Below, piece by piece: positions 32,762 to 42,904 of a stretch of DNA of 64,000 nucleotides; the first letter of the stretch is position 1, and each line of letters begins with the position of its first letter. The stretch lies in NCBI RefSeq assembly GCF_028401955.1, contig NZ_JAQOTJ010000006.1:186001-250000 (forward strand), given 5' to 3'. The DNA comes from Bacillus sp. BP-3 (GTDB lineage: Bacteria; Bacillota; Bacilli; Bacillales; Bacillaceae_G). Under the pieces are notes generated by a model. The model worked only from the letters and a program-made list of their open reading frames with translations, searched no databases and was not told the DNA's origin. A program made the translations under genes and the position numbers.

Positions 32762-32879
32762 AGGATCAGCGAACTGCTGATTCTTTTTTGTTAGAAGCAA
32801 TGTAAAAAAAGAGGTATAATCAAATTGTGAAATTTTGAAATGCGTTTTGGTAGCGTTCACAATTGAGGGGGAAGTAATC

Positions 32880-34406
32880 ATGAAAAAGCTTCAAGAAAGC
32901 ATGTATAAACTAATTGTTGAAACGTCAACAAATTTACCGAAAGATGTTCGACGTGTGATTCAACAAGCGAAAGAACGAGAAAGTGCAGGAACTCGTTCCG
33001 CGATGGCGCTTGGCACAATTACCAATAATATTAAAATGGCAGATGATAATATTTCGCCAATTTGCCAAGATACAGGGATGCCAACTTTTAAAGTGTACAC
33101 ACCAGTTGGGGTAAACCAATTACACATTAAAGAAGCAATTTACAAAGCGATTGAACAAGCAACGAAAGACGGGAAGCTTCGTCCGAACTCTGTAGATTCT
33201 CTGTTTGGTGATAATAGCGGAAATAACTTAGGGCCAGGAACACCTGTCATTAAGTTTGAGCAATGGGAAAAAGATTATATTGATGCACGCCTTATTTTAA
33301 AAGGCGGTGGCTGTGAAAATAAAAATATTCAATACAGCTTACCTTGTGAACTTGAAGGACTAGGACGAGCTGGTCGTGATTTAGAAGGAATTCGTAAATG
33401 CCTTCTTCATGCGGTATATCAAGCACAAGGTCAAGGATGTAGTGCTGGCGTAATTGGCGTTGGTATCGGAGGAGATCGTACGTCAGGTTATGAGCTTGCG
33501 AAAAACCAATTGTTCCGTACATTAGATGATGAAAATCCAATTCCAGAATTAAAGCAGCTTGAAGATTATATTATGGAAAATGCGAATAAGCTTGGGATTG
33601 GAACGATGGGATTTGGCGGCGAAACATCATTACTTGGCTGCAAAATTGGTGTATACAACCGTCTTCCAGCTAGCTTCTATGTTTCTGTTGCATATAACTG
33701 CTGGGCATATCGCCGCCTAGGTGTAACGATTCACCCAGAATCAGGTGAAATTATTGACTGGTTATACCAAGAAGGTGAAGATACGCTAAAACACGAGGAA
33801 ACAAACGAAGAAGCAAATACGCAACGTGAAATCGTCTTACAGGCGCCAATTACGGAGGAACAAATTCGCGAACTTCGCGTTGGTGACGTTGTAACGATTA
33901 ACGGTATGATGTATACAGGCCGCGATGCAATTCATAAACATTTAATGGATAACGACTGCCCAGTTGATTTGAATGGACAAGTTATTTATCACTGCGGACC
34001 AGTTGTTGTAAAAGATGAAAATGACAATTGGAAAATTAAAGCAGCAGGACCAACAACAAGTATTCGTGAAGAGCCATACCAAGGCGATATTATGAAGAAA
34101 TTTGGTATTCGCGCTGTTATTGGTAAAGGCGGTATGGGTGCGAAAACATTGGCGGCATTAAATGAACATGGCGGCGTATATTTAAATGCAATTGGCGGTG
34201 CAGCACAGTACTACGCAGAGTGCATTAAAGACGTAAAAGATGTTGATTTCTTACAATTTGGTATTCCAGAAGCAATGTGGCATTTACGTGTAGAAGGATT
34301 TAAAGCAGTTGTAACAATGGATTCTCATGGTAATAGCTTACATGCTGATGTGGATAAATCATCTTTAGAGAAGTTAGCAACGTTTAAAGAACCAGTATTT
34401 AAATAA
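32880..34406 (+). CDS. fumA: Class I fumarate hydratase
   Basis: 508-residue iron-sulfur fumarase with fused alpha and beta domains. It interconverts fumarate and malate in the TCA cycle in the cytosol. Seen: QDTGMPTFKVYTPVG (cluster-proximal Cys in SPICQDTG), KGGGCENKN, GVGIGGDRTSGYELAK and, in the beta domain, GPTTSIREEPYQGDIMKKFG and GKGGMGAKTLAAL. ATG 32880 follows GAGGGGGAAG; an upstream in-frame extension to 32835 has no such site. It is oxygen-labile unlike class II FumC, which B. subtilis uses instead. Confidence 0.92.
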   Translation: MKKLQESMYKLIVETSTNLPKDVRRVIQQAKERESAGTRSAMALGTITNNIKMADDNISPICQDTGMPTFKVYTPVGVNQLHIKEAIYKAIEQATKDGKLRPNSVDSLFGDNSGNNLGPGTPVIKFEQWEKDYIDARLILKGGGCENKNIQYSLPCELEGLGRAGRDLEGIRKCLLHAVYQAQGQGCSAGVIGVGIGGDRTSGYELAKNQLFRTLDDENPIPELKQLEDYIMENANKLGIGTMGFGGETSLLGCKIGVYNRLPASFYVSVAYNCWAYRRLGVTIHPESGEIIDWLYQEGEDTLKHEETNEEANTQREIVLQAPITEEQIRELRVGDVVTINGMMYTGRDAIHKHLMDNDCPVDLNGQVIYHCGPVVVKDENDNWKIKAAGPTTSIREEPYQGDIMKKFGIRAVIGKGGMGAKTLAALNEHGGVYLNAIGGAAQYYAECIKDVKDVDFLQFGIPEAMWHLRVEGFKAVVTMDSHGNSLHADVDKSSLEKLATFKEPVFK

Positions 34407-34413
34407 GAATGAG

Positions 34414-34440
34414 GAGCTGACATTTGTCAGCTCTTTTTTG
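34414..34440 (+). terminator. Terminator of fumA
   Basis: GAGCTGAC and GTCAGCTC pair around ATTT, followed by TTTTTTG. Confidence 0.88.
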
Positions 34441-34463
34441 TGCGTTCGGAGGGGCTTTATCTT

Positions 34464-34514
34464 ATGTCGAAGCGCCGATATATTGAATCAGTGTCTTGCT
34501 TTGTATTGGTATAA
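34464..34514 (+). CDS. Possible 16-codon ORF with strong ribosome site
   Basis: GGAGGGG lies 8 bases before ATG 34464; the frame encodes MSKRRYIESVSCFVLV and stops. It lies in the 188-base gap before pdaA. It could be a leader peptide or a remnant; nothing beyond the ribosome site supports it. Confidence 0.25.
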   Translation: MSKRRYIESVSCFVLV

Positions 34515-34594
34515 ATGGAAAAACGTGTTCAGCATGAAAAAATTATAGACACAGAAACTACAAGTACGATTATATAAGAAAAGGAGCTTATACA

Positions 34595-35377
34595 ATGAAG
34601 CGTAATTGGTTATACATTGGTATTATCTTTTCAATTATGATGGTACTTGTTCCGGCTTCTGTGCTTGCTTATGTGAATACGCCAAATCATTGGGGAATTC
34701 CGCGTGCGAAAAATGAAATTCCTCCGGATGCTGGTCAAAAATTTACAGAGCTATTGCAGAAAAATGGAGGATTTTATTTAGGCGATACAAAGAAAAAAGA
34801 TATTTATTTAACGTTTGATAATGGATACGAAAATGGCTTTACCGGAAAAATTCTCGATGTGTTAAAAGAAAAGAAGGTACCGGCAACCTTTTTTGTGACA
34901 GGGCATTATATTAAAACTCAGGAAGATTTATTAAAACGAATGGTAAATGAAGGGCATATTGTTGGAAACCATTCACAGACTCATCCAGATTTTACAACGG
35001 TAAACGACGCAAAGCTTCGTGAAGAATTGCAAGTTGTAACAGATGAAATTAAAAAGATAACAGGGCAAAAAGAAGTAAGATATGTAAGACCTCCGCGAGG
35101 GATTTTTAGTGAACGTACATTAGCACTTGCAAAAGATATGGGCTACTATAATGTCTTTTGGTCGCTTGCTTTTCTCGATTGGAAAGTAGATCAACAAAGA
35201 GGATGGCAATATGCTCATAATAATGTAATGAATATGGTTCACCCCGGGGCCATTATTTTGCTGCACTCTGTTTCGAAGGATAACACAGAAGCACTTGCGA
35301 AAATCATTGATGATTTACGCGAGAAGGGGTATCATTTTAAAAGCTTAGATGATTTAGTAAAAGGCAATCAACCGTAA
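34595..35377 (+). CDS. pdaA: Polysaccharide deacetylase PdaA (muramic delta-lactam synthesis)
   Basis: 260-residue secreted NodB-family enzyme. Signal peptide or membrane anchor at residues 5-25, then motif 1 TFDNGYEN (about residue 72; the PdaA-type Asp-Asn variant), motif 2 GNHSQTHPDF with the metal-binding His pair, motif 3 RPPRG, and late LLHSVSKDN. In Bacillus PdaA removes the acetyl group from muramic acid in spore cortex, giving the delta-lactam needed for germination. AAAAGGAGC precedes ATG 34595. Forespore expression is expected but no convincing sigma-G promoter was read. Confidence 0.9.
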   Translation: MKRNWLYIGIIFSIMMVLVPASVLAYVNTPNHWGIPRAKNEIPPDAGQKFTELLQKNGGFYLGDTKKKDIYLTFDNGYENGFTGKILDVLKEKKVPATFFVTGHYIKTQEDLLKRMVNEGHIVGNHSQTHPDFTTVNDAKLREELQVVTDEIKKITGQKEVRYVRPPRGIFSERTLALAKDMGYYNVFWSLAFLDWKVDQQRGWQYAHNNVMNMVHPGAIILLHSVSKDNTEALAKIIDDLREKGYHFKSLDDLVKGNQP

Positions 35378-35435
35378 GCATGTATGCTTGCGGTTTTCTC
35401 ATGCTATAATGATGTGTAAAAAGGATGAGGAATGC

Positions 35436-36299
35436 ATGTGGAGCGAACAAATTACGTTAGATTATCCATATCGTTTTGAAGAAGTATTAAAACGTTTATC
35501 TTTTGACCCGTTAAATATCATTCATTTAGAAGATAAAACCATTCATGTCCCACTTATCCTAGATGGGGAACAAATTATTGTTCGTGTACAAGGGAGGGGG
35601 ACAACTGAAGCGCCGCAATTTTGGATTTCTAGCCAAAGCGATAAACAAGATGAAATTATGAAGCGTATTTCTTCTATTTTTCAATGGAATCAACCTTTTC
35701 ATGTGATTCAGCATCATTTTTTAAACACATCGTTACGGCCGCTTTTTGAAACATTTGCATATACTCCAATTATTTTAGAGTTCGATTATTTTGCTTGTCT
35801 TCTTCGCTGTATTATTCATCAACAAGTTCACCTGAAATTTGCGACAGCACTTACAGAACAATTTGTAAAAACATATGGAACAGAAAGAAAAGGAGTTTTC
35901 TTTTTTCCGACGCCTGAACAAGTAGCGAATATTACAGTAGAAGAATTGAGAAATCAAAAGTTTAGTCAGCGCAAAGCAGAATATATCATTGGACTTGCAC
36001 AGCATATTGTGGGTGGAAAGTTAAACTTAGAAGAATTAGAGAGAAAAACGGACGAAGAGGTTACAGCAATGCTATTACCAATACGAGGTATTGGAGCGTG
36101 GACTGTACAAAACTTCTTACTGTTTGCTCTTGGACGCCAAAATATGTTTCCAAAAGCAGATATCGGGATTCAACGTGCGCTTCAACAGTTATTTCAATTA
36201 GAACAAAAGCCAGATGAAGTATTTTTAGAACGAATGAAACAAGAGTGTGAACCATATTGCAGCTATGCATCATTATATTTATGGAAAAGTATAGAGTAG
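35436..36299 (+). CDS. yfjP: AlkA-type DNA-3-methyladenine glycosylase (YfjP-like)
   Basis: 287-residue helix-hairpin-helix base-excision glycosylase. The AlkA-like N-terminal beta domain (about 1-100) is followed by the HhH-GPD fold with [32 protein letters not shown] (HhH) and the catalytic Asp in [12 protein letters not shown]. It removes alkylated bases such as 3-methyladenine. ATG 35436 follows AGGATGAGG; the longer frame from 35388 lacks a ribosome site. rlmD starts 11 bases after its stop, so they are co-transcribed. Confidence 0.88.
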   Translation: MWSEQITLDYPYRFEEVLKRLSFDPLNIIHLEDKTIHVPLILDGEQIIVRVQGRGTTEAPQFWISSQSDKQDEIMKRISSIFQWNQPFHVIQHHFLNTSLRPLFETFAYTPIILEFDYFACLLRCIIHQQVHLKFATALTEQFVKTYGTERKGVFFFPTPEQVANITVEELRNQKFSQRKAEYIIGLAQHIVGGKLNLEELERKTDEEVTAMLLPIRGIGAWTVQNFLLFALGRQNMFPKADIGIQRALQQLFQLEQKPDEVFLERMKQECEPYCSYASLYLWKSIE

Positions 36300-36309
36300 A
36301 GGTGTAACA

Positions 36310-37695
36310 ATGATACAAAAACAACATGAGAGTAAGTTAGAAGTTGGTCAAACGTTTCCTGTGACAATAAAGCGTCTTGGGATTAACGGAGAGGGCGTAG
36401 GTTACTTTAAGCGCCAAGTTGTCTTCATCCCAGGGGCATTACCAGGAGAAGAAGTTGTTGCAGAAACAACGAAAATTCAGCGCGGTTTTGCGGAAGCAAA
36501 AGTGAAAAAAGTTCGTAAAGCTTCCCCACATCGCGTGAAGCCGCCGTGTGCTGTGTACGATAAATGCGGCGGTTGTCAGCTTCAGCATTTAGATTACAAA
36601 GAACAATTAAATCAAAAACGTGACATCGTTGTACAAGCATTTGAGAAGTATATGAACGGCAGTATGGAAGATAAGATTCGTCAGACGCTTGGTATGGAAG
36701 ACCCATGGCATTATCGTAACAAAAGCCAACTGCAAGTCGGACGTAAAGATGAAAAGGTCATCACTGGATTATACGAACAAAACTCACATCGCTTAATTGA
36801 TATCTCGCATTGTATGATTCAACATAAAGCAACGAACGAAGCAACAAAAGTTGTCAGACGTATATTAGAAAAACTGAACATTTCTATTTACAATGAAAGA
36901 AAACAAAAAGGTCTTGTACGGACAATTGTAACGCGTGCTGCCGTTCAAACAGGCGAAGTGCAAGTTACATTAATTACAACAAAAGAAGAATTGCCAAATA
37001 AAGAACAGTTTATTGCAGAAGTACAAAAGCAAATGCCATCTGTAAAATCGATTATGCAAAATGTGAACTGGCGTAAAACATCTGTTATCTTCGGTGATAA
37101 AACATTCCGCTTAGCTGGAAAAGAAGTGATCCAAGAAACACTTGGTGATTTATCATTTGAATTATCTGCACGTGCATTCTTCCAGTTAAATCCTGAACAA
37201 ACAGTTGTGTTATATAACGAAGCGAAAAAGGCAGCTGCTTTAACAGGGACAGAAAAAATCGTAGATGCGTATTGCGGCGTTGGTACAATTGGACTGTGGC
37301 TTGCAAAAGATGCAGCCGAAGTACGCGGTATGGATGTCATTCCAGAAGCGATTGAAGATGCGAAGAAAAATGCAAAGCGTCACGGCTTCACAAATACAAA
37401 ATACGAGGCTGGAAAAGCAGAACAATGGCTACCAAAATGGGTAAAAGAAGGCTGGCGTCCAGATGTCATCGTTGTTGATCCGCCGCGCACAGGTTGTGAT
37501 GATAAACTACTCGAAACAATTTTAAAAGTTAAACCGGAAACGGTTGTATATGTATCGTGTAACCCATCATCACTTGCGCGTGATGTGAAAACGTTAATGA
37601 AGAGTTATGACGTGGAGTATGTACAGCCAGTGGATATGTTCCCACATACGGCACATGTGGAGAATGTTGTTAGGCTTGTTAAAAAAGAAAAATAA
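36310..37695 (+). CDS. rlmD: 23S rRNA (uracil-C5)-methyltransferase, RlmD/RlmCD type
   Basis: 461 residues: N-terminal TRAM RNA-binding domain (about 10-65), an Fe-S cluster motif [11 protein letters not shown] (about 79-89) plus a later Cys in SHCMIQH, SAM-binding [15 protein letters not shown] (about 317-331), VVDPPRTGC and the catalytic Cys in VSCNPSS (about 416). It methylates U1939 and possibly U747 of 23S rRNA; in B. subtilis one enzyme (YefA) does both, so this homologue may be redundant or differ in site. AGAGGTG precedes ATG 36310. Confidence 0.9.
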   Translation: MIQKQHESKLEVGQTFPVTIKRLGINGEGVGYFKRQVVFIPGALPGEEVVAETTKIQRGFAEAKVKKVRKASPHRVKPPCAVYDKCGGCQLQHLDYKEQLNQKRDIVVQAFEKYMNGSMEDKIRQTLGMEDPWHYRNKSQLQVGRKDEKVITGLYEQNSHRLIDISHCMIQHKATNEATKVVRRILEKLNISIYNERKQKGLVRTIVTRAAVQTGEVQVTLITTKEELPNKEQFIAEVQKQMPSVKSIMQNVNWRKTSVIFGDKTFRLAGKEVIQETLGDLSFELSARAFFQLNPEQTVVLYNEAKKAAALTGTEKIVDAYCGVGTIGLWLAKDAAEVRGMDVIPEAIEDAKKNAKRHGFTNTKYEAGKAEQWLPKWVKEGWRPDVIVVDPPRTGCDDKLLETILKVKPETVVYVSCNPSSLARDVKTLMKSYDVEYVQPVDMFPHTAHVENVVRLVKKEK

Positions 37696-37740
37696 GTGAA
37701 TTACGCTGAACCGCACCATAAGTAAATGGTATAAATAATA

Positions 37741-37788
37741 AAAACAAAGAAGCAGACAATCATTTAAGATTTCCTGCTTCTTTGTTTT
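37741..37788. terminator. Bidirectional terminator
   Basis: AAAACAAAGAAGCAG and CTGCTTCTTTGTTTT form a 15-bp perfect stem with an 18-base loop between convergent rlmD and the transpeptidase gene. Confidence 0.9.
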
Positions 37789-37810
37789 TATAAAGAAAAT
37801 TCTTGATATG

Positions 37811-39256
37811 TTAGTACACGACAACCGGTTCATGAGTGCTGAGGTTATCATACACAGTTTTCGCAATACTAGGAGGAAGGTTGACACATCCGCCTGAACC
37901 CCCAGTTAAATAGGCATTATTTGCCCAGTTTGTCCGCCAGCTGGCATCGTGGAACCCTTGCCCACCGTTTGTGAACGGAGCCCAGTAATCTACCTTAACG
38001 GAATAATCTGGTTTACCTACTGCACTACCTTTGAGTGTGTACGGTGATCGTTTATAGAGGATATACCATACACCCGGTGATGTATCTTCACTCGTGCTAT
38101 GCTTACCTGTAACTACATTTGTTGTGACTGCTAATTGTCCATCTTTGTAAATCCAAATTTGTTGTTCTGCAATAGACACTTCCGCATACGTGTCTCCAAT
38201 TCCATTATTCGCTGTTGTTTCATAACCGATGCCTTCATTTTCCCAGCCATTTCCGTAAATGTTAGAAGCGGAAAGTGATTTTTCCCCTTTTTCGAAAGCT
38301 TCTTGGATTCGTTTTGCTTCTTTTTCAGCATGTATTGCCCAGCCATAGCCTTGCCCTTTTACTGATATGACCGAACCAGAATGGGTTTTAAATGTGAAGT
38401 CTTTATTTAATGTTGATTTAGCATTATTAATTTCAGTAATCTTTTTCTTAATGTCGCTCGCGTCGATTGTAACTTTCATATCTTTTGACATAGATGCGTT
38501 TTGAATTAGATCTTTAGCTTTTAAAGAGTAAACTTCATTTTGTACCTTATAATCAATGGTTTGTTGAAGAAGGTCCTGAAGTGCCTTCTCTTCTTTTTTG
38601 ACAATCGGATCGTTTTCTTTAATAGGCTGTATGTATACAGGCTTCAAATGGATTTCACTTTTATACTTCTGCTTGTCGTAATCTTTCAATAGACTAGCAA
38701 CATCATACTGTTTTCCGTCAACGCCTTTTGAGATAACAACTTTGCCCTGTTCGAGCTTCGCCATAGCATCTTGAGGTGCTTTTAATTTTTTATTCATAGA
38801 GATGAGCTTTTCTTCTACAAGTTTTTTCATCGTTCCACTTCGATACTGATCCGCCTTTTCAGGTAGCAGTGAATAATTTTTTTCTTTTGAGGAAGGGAAA
38901 AATGTCCACTGGCTTTTTAATAGTTTCTTAACTTTAGGCAAATCCTCATTCGTAAGTTCCGTCTGCGTATCTTTTTCATCTAAAATTTGTTGTTGGCCGA
39001 CATAGACTTTATTTTCTAATCCAGATGTTTTTAATTTCTGTATTGTCTGATCAGCAGTTAGACCGCCGACTTTTGTGTCATTAATCGTAACCTGTGAATT
39101 GAAACGAGTTGCCTGATAATAACTCATTCCCCCAAGGAGTGCAATTATAACGACGCCACCTGCTGTGATAAACTTCCAATTTTTAAAACGATTGCTTGAG
39201 TTGACTCGTTTTTTATCAACTTCTTCAACTGATTCCTTTATTGTGTTGTTGTTCAT
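37811..39256 (-). CDS. L,D-transpeptidase with YkuD catalytic domain
   Basis: 481-residue membrane-anchored enzyme. A cytoplasmic basic N-terminus and one membrane helix (about residues 30-50) precede two PG-binding-type domains and a C-terminal YkuD domain. The active-site signature shows GFHDASW and GSGGCVNLP, with the catalytic Cys near residue 456. It cross-links peptidoglycan by 3-3 bonds or attaches proteins, and is beta-lactam resistant apart from carbapenems. GGAGGAATA before ATG 39256 fixes the start. It is monocistronic. Confidence 0.9.
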   Translation of the reverse strand: MNNNTIKESVEEVDKKRVNSSNRFKNWKFITAGGVVIIALLGGMSYYQATRFNSQVTINDTKVGGLTADQTIQKLKTSGLENKVYVGQQQILDEKDTQTELTNEDLPKVKKLLKSQWTFFPSSKEKNYSLLPEKADQYRSGTMKKLVEEKLISMNKKLKAPQDAMAKLEQGKVVISKGVDGKQYDVASLLKDYDKQKYKSEIHLKPVYIQPIKENDPIVKKEEKALQDLLQQTIDYKVQNEVYSLKAKDLIQNASMSKDMKVTIDASDIKKKITEINNAKSTLNKDFTFKTHSGSVISVKGQGYGWAIHAEKEAKRIQEAFEKGEKSLSASNIYGNGWENEGIGYETTANNGIGDTYAEVSIAEQQIWIYKDGQLAVTTNVVTGKHSTSEDTSPGVWYILYKRSPYTLKGSAVGKPDYSVKVDYWAPFTNGGQGFHDASWRTNWANNAYLTGGSGGCVNLPPSIAKTVYDNLSTHEPVVVY

Positions 39257-39350
39257 AAACTATTCCTCCGTATATATCAACGTCAACTGATTTTAAACTA
39301 AAACCATTGATTAGTGTACCTCATTATTCTTAAATTTTCATTATTTTTGA

Positions 39351-39521
39351 CTAGATTTTATTGTGTTAAATTGGTCGAATTTGGATTTTTGTTATAGGCA
39401 GGAAATGAATAGCCCCCTTACAAACCCCTTGCAAGCACATCAAAAGCCCCTTACAAGTAATAAATCATTACAAAAACAAAATAAAAAACTACTACTACAA
39501 GAATCATCTCGAAAGAAATAA
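39351..39521 (+). pseudogene. Possible C-terminal remnant of a phage replication protein
   Basis: The frame is open from 39351 to TAA at 39519-39521 and encodes a Ser/Pro/Leu/Lys/Gln-rich tail (SPLTNPLQAHQKPLTSNKS) of the sort found at the ends of phage DnaD-like proteins. An internal ATG at 39405 has only a weak site. The DNA shows three CCCCTTRCAA repeats (39413-39456). A hairpin (ACTACTAC with GTAGTAGT) follows. It precedes a DnaD-domain gene, which makes prophage residue plausible. Confidence 0.3.
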
Positions 39522-39633
39522 AACCGTAGTAGTCATTTTAAAAAAATCAAAGTGCCAAATTTTCTCATTCGTCCTTATATCTATTAAGGATGCGGCAATT
39601 TTATATGTGTCGTGAAAGATGGGAGGAATAGAA

Positions 39634-40473
39634 ATGGCAGTATACCGAAATGTACAGGTGAATTTTTGGCAGGACGATTTTGTATTAGAGTTAACGCCGG
39701 AGGAGCGATATTTTTACATATACTTGCTGACATGTTCTAAAACGACGCAATGCGGTATTTATTCCTTACCGAAGCGTTTAGCGGAGATGGAAACAGGCTA
39801 TAACCGAGAAACTGTTGAGAAGCTGCTGCAGCGGTTCATTGATTATGGGAAAATATTATATGATGCAGAAACGAAGGAGTTATACATCCAAAATTGGTTA
39901 CGCTATAACCCAGTTACGAACACGAATATTGAGAAATGCGTGTTGCGTGAGCTCAAGACTGTGAAAAGCAAAAAGTTTATACATATGTTTCTTCAAAAAT
40001 GTTTGGAGGAAGAGATGAATATCCCTCTATTATTAGAGTATTTTGGCATACCTGCCCAAGAGTCTCAAGCTGCCGTTGAAAGCTGTGAAGCGGATGGAGA
40101 AGCGGATTCGGATAGCGATGTATTCACGTTTTATGAACGAAACTTTGGCGGCTTGTCACCGTATACAAAGGAGGAGCTGAATGCGTGGATGAATGACCTG
40201 TCAGATGAACTTGTATGGAAAGCACTCCAGATTGCCCATGAAAACAACAAGCATACGCTGGCTTATGTGAAGGGCATTTTACGGGACTGGCATGAGAGAG
40301 GATATACGAAGCTTAGTGAAGTAGAGAAAGCAGCAGTACGGTTTCGGAAGAAGGAGCAGTCTGTTGCCTATGAGACTGAGGAGTTTCTAAAGGAGTGCGA
40401 AGAGTGGGAGAAAAATGTACCGTCTGAAGAAGAGCTTCAGAAGTTTTTACAGGAACGTGGCTGGCATCCGTGA
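39634..40473 (+). CDS. DnaD-domain replication protein, phage-like
   Basis: 279 residues. The N-terminal half is a winged-helix domain (YRNVQVNFWQDDFVLELTPE through LQNWLRYNP-like), the C-terminal part a DnaD_2/DnaB_2 domain (FYERNFGGLSPYTKEELNAW, then YVKGILRDWHERGYTKLSEV) that binds DNA in primosome proteins. Such proteins are typical of Bacillus prophages, where they load helicase at the phage origin. ATG 39634 is chosen because GGAGGA lies just upstream; the frame opens 15 bases earlier. No other intact phage genes are nearby, so it looks like a relic or a moron gene. Confidence 0.8.
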   Translation: MAVYRNVQVNFWQDDFVLELTPEERYFYIYLLTCSKTTQCGIYSLPKRLAEMETGYNRETVEKLLQRFIDYGKILYDAETKELYIQNWLRYNPVTNTNIEKCVLRELKTVKSKKFIHMFLQKCLEEEMNIPLLLEYFGIPAQESQAAVESCEADGEADSDSDVFTFYERNFGGLSPYTKEELNAWMNDLSDELVWKALQIAHENNKHTLAYVKGILRDWHERGYTKLSEVEKAAVRFRKKEQSVAYETEEFLKECEEWEKNVPSEEELQKFLQERGWHP

Positions 40474-40575
40474 ACGAGAAGAGAGAGTGTGTACACTGTT
40501 GATTCCATTAATTGTATTTACAAAGATATTGAAAAGTGAGATAATAAAGAAAATTTCGGAGGGGGAAAGTAAGTT

Positions 40576-40702
40576 ATGACGCCAACTAATTGCTAATATT
40601 GATTTTAATTTAAAATTAATATGGATTTTATAACGAGTATTAATTTTCCTAATTTTGTTAGGTCTATTTGGTTATGCTCTTTATGGGATCAAGGCAATTT
40701 AG
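40576..40702 (+). pseudogene. Broken small membrane protein
   Basis: GGAGGGGGAAAG precedes ATG 40576, but the start frame stops after six codons. One base out of register, the frame reads QLIANIDFNLKLIWIL-stop-RVLIFLILLGLFGYALYGIKAI, a plausible small membrane protein. A single-base insertion near the start plus a TAA in the middle would explain it. The family was not recognised. Confidence 0.45.
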
Positions 40703-40852
40703 AAGGTAACTTACTTTACTAAAATCGAGATTATAATTTATAACATATTTCACCTCTGTTTAGGAGGCGAGATATACAGGCATAACAATGTGTTTTTGAT
40801 ATACTTATTTTCTGCTTGTATAGTTACATAAATTATATTCACAGATTATTTA

Positions 40853-40885
40853 GGCTGTAAGAAGACATCATCTTCTTACGGCCTT
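40853..40885 (+). terminator. Terminator before the ABC-F gene
   Basis: GGCTGTAAGAAGA and TCTTCTTACGGCC form a 13-bp stem (one G-U type mismatch) around CATCA, followed by TTTTTA. It could also act as an attenuator ahead of the ABC-F gene. Confidence 0.78.
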
Positions 40886-40975
40886 TTTATTTAAAAAATA
40901 AAATAGTATTGAAGGTCTTCTTTGTCCTGTCCATAAAATGCGTAACTTGTATTATGGATGAAAGAAGGGAATTGT

Positions 40976-42904
40976 ATGTTTGAATTAACATTAAACGGTA
41001 TTAAGAAATATATGGATGCTACACTTGTTCTTAAAAATATAAGTTTTGAGGTTTATGCAGGAGAGAAGGTTGGGATTGTTGGCGCAAATGGTAGCGGAAA
41101 GAGTACGATCCTGAAGTTAATTGCAGGGATAGAGCCTATGCATTACTATCCAGGTTATCCACAAACCTCAAGCTATGGATATGATGAGGGTCTTATTCAT
41201 TTTCCGAGAGGGGCAACTTGTGCATATCTTGAGCAAACGCCTTCGTATCCACAAGGCTTAAAGGTTATTGATGTTTTAAACATGGCTTTTGAGGAAGTTC
41301 ATTGTATAGAGAAAGAAATGCGTGTATTAGAAGAACAAATGAAGACGTTAGAAGATGTCGCTTTAGAAAAATCCCTGCAAAAGTACAGTGACTTAGTTCA
41401 GTTATATGAAGTGAAGGGCGGATATGATATAGAAGAAAAATTAGGCAAGGTTTGCACGGGGCTGAAATTTGATGAAAGCTTTTTAAACAAGGATTTTGAT
41501 TTATTGAGCGGTGGTGAAAAAACTACCGTTGTACTTGGGAAACTGCTGATTCATGATCCAGACATATTGTTGCTTGATGAGCCGACCAATCATTTAGATA
41601 TGGATTCCATTGAATGGCTCGAAGGCTATTTGAAAAGCTACAAGGGAGTTGTCATTATCGTATCCCATGATCGATATTTTTTGGACAATGTAGTCACAAA
41701 AATTGTAGAAATAGAGGATATGGAGTCTATCACCTACAAGGGAAACTATTCATCTTATGTGAGTCAAAAGGAAGAGAATTTACGCATTCAATATGAGCAT
41801 TTTAGAGAGCAGCAAAAAAAGATTAATTCCATGGAAAAGACCGTAACAGATTTGAGAGATTGGGCTATGAGAGCTGATAATAATAAGTTCTTTAGAAGAG
41901 CTGCTAGTATACAAAAAAAGCTCGATAAAATGGAGCGGATTGAAAAGCCGGTTTTTGAGAGACAAAATATGAAGTTACATGTAAAAGCTGCGCAAAGATC
42001 CGGAAATGAAACCATTAAAGCAGTAGGGCTTTCTAAAAGCTATGGAGATAAAGTAATTTTTAAGGATGCTGATGTAATGGTTCATTACGGGGAAAGAGTG
42101 GGGCTAATCGGCTCTAATGGCAGCGGGAAAACCTCGTTTTTAAAGATGCTTTTAGGGGAAGAGCAGCCGGATCAAGGTGTGGTGGAATTAGGTGCTAATG
42201 TGATAGCGGCATATTTACCACAGAAAATTATTTTCAAAGATGAAGAGCTTACGGTGCTGGAGTGCTTTAGGGAGGATATCTCGATACTGGAAGGAAAAGC
42301 GCGGGAATATTTATCAAAATTCATGTTTTATAAAAATAGCGTCTTTAAAAAAGTAAAACATTTATCAGGGGGAGAGAAAATTAGACTCAAACTTGGTATG
42401 TTGTTATATCAAGATGTAAATTTATTAATACTGGATGAGCCGACAAACCATCTTGATATTGATTCGATCGAAACTCTTGAGGAAGCGCTGGAAGACTTTA
42501 AAGGAACAATATTTTTTATATCTCACGACAGATATTTTATTAATAAATTCGGTGAAAGAGTGATTGTTATTGAGGAGCATTCCTGTAAAAGCTATCTTGG
42601 AAATTACGATTATTATAAAAGTGTAAAAGAGGAGTTAAGCTTACAGAATGTGAAGGAGCCGGTTAAAAAGAGCGTGAAGGTGAAGAAACAAAGAAATGGT
42701 TCTGACGGTATAAAGGAGGAGGCAGGAAAGGCTAAGGCACTAGCAAAGATTGAAAGGCTTGAAGAGGAGATAAGACAGCTAGATATAGCTATGGCTGCTG
42801 ATCATATCGAGTATGAGGAACTTAATCAGCTATATGATAGGAAACTTGAATTAAATCATGAACTAGATTCGGTGATGGAGTTGTGGTTAAGTTTTGGGGA
42901 TTAA
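40976..42904 (+). CDS. ABC-F family ATPase (ribosome-associated)
   Basis: 642-residue soluble protein with two ABC domains and no membrane segment. Walker [10 protein letters not shown] (about residue 36) and GSNGSGKTS; signatures LSGGEKTTV and LSGGEKIRL; Walker [12 protein letters not shown] and [11 protein letters not shown]. The linker between domains (about 245-330) is long and charged, as in ABC-F factors, and a Lys-rich coiled-coil tail follows (about 560-640). ABC-F proteins bind the ribosomal E site; some protect against antibiotics, others aid translation. Which applies here cannot be told from the linker. ATG 40976 follows AGAAGGGA. AGA/ATA-rich codons suggest acquisition. Confidence 0.85.
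   Translation: MFELTLNGIKKYMDATLVLKNISFEVYAGEKVGIVGANGSGKSTILKLIAGIEPMHYYPGYPQTSSYGYDEGLIHFPRGATCAYLEQTPSYPQGLKVIDVLNMAFEEVHCIEKEMRVLEEQMKTLEDVALEKSLQKYSDLVQLYEVKGGYDIEEKLGKVCTGLKFDESFLNKDFDLLSGGEKTTVVLGKLLIHDPDILLLDEPTNHLDMDSIEWLEGYLKSYKGVVIIVSHDRYFLDNVVTKIVEIEDMESITYKGNYSSYVSQKEENLRIQYEHFREQQKKINSMEKTVTDLRDWAMRADNNKFFRRAASIQKKLDKMERIEKPVFERQNMKLHVKAAQRSGNETIKAVGLSKSYGDKVIFKDADVMVHYGERVGLIGSNGSGKTSFLKMLLGEEQPDQGVVELGANVIAAYLPQKIIFKDEELTVLECFREDISILEGKAREYLSKFMFYKNSVFKKVKHLSGGEKIRLKLGMLLYQDVNLLILDEPTNHLDIDSIETLEEALEDFKGTIFFISHDRYFINKFGERVIVIEEHSCKSYLGNYDYYKSVKEELSLQNVKEPVKKSVKVKKQRNGSDGIKEEAGKAKALAKIERLEEEIRQLDIAMAADHIEYEELNQLYDRKLELNHELDSVMELWLSFGD

Larger units (their letters stand above)
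40474..40975 (+). other. Intergenic region with a decayed small ORF and a terminator
   Basis: It holds a promoter-like AGTGAGATAATAAAGAAAAT (near 40533-40553, similar to one at about 57062-57082), the broken ORF at 40576-40702, a terminator at 40853-40885, and the start region of the ABC-F gene. No further gene is supported. Confidence 0.6.

Noticed and set aside
39413-39456. CCCCTTRCAA triple repeat as CRISPR or iteron array
   Set aside because: Spacing is irregular and units are only ten bases; it fits a low-complexity coding tail better.
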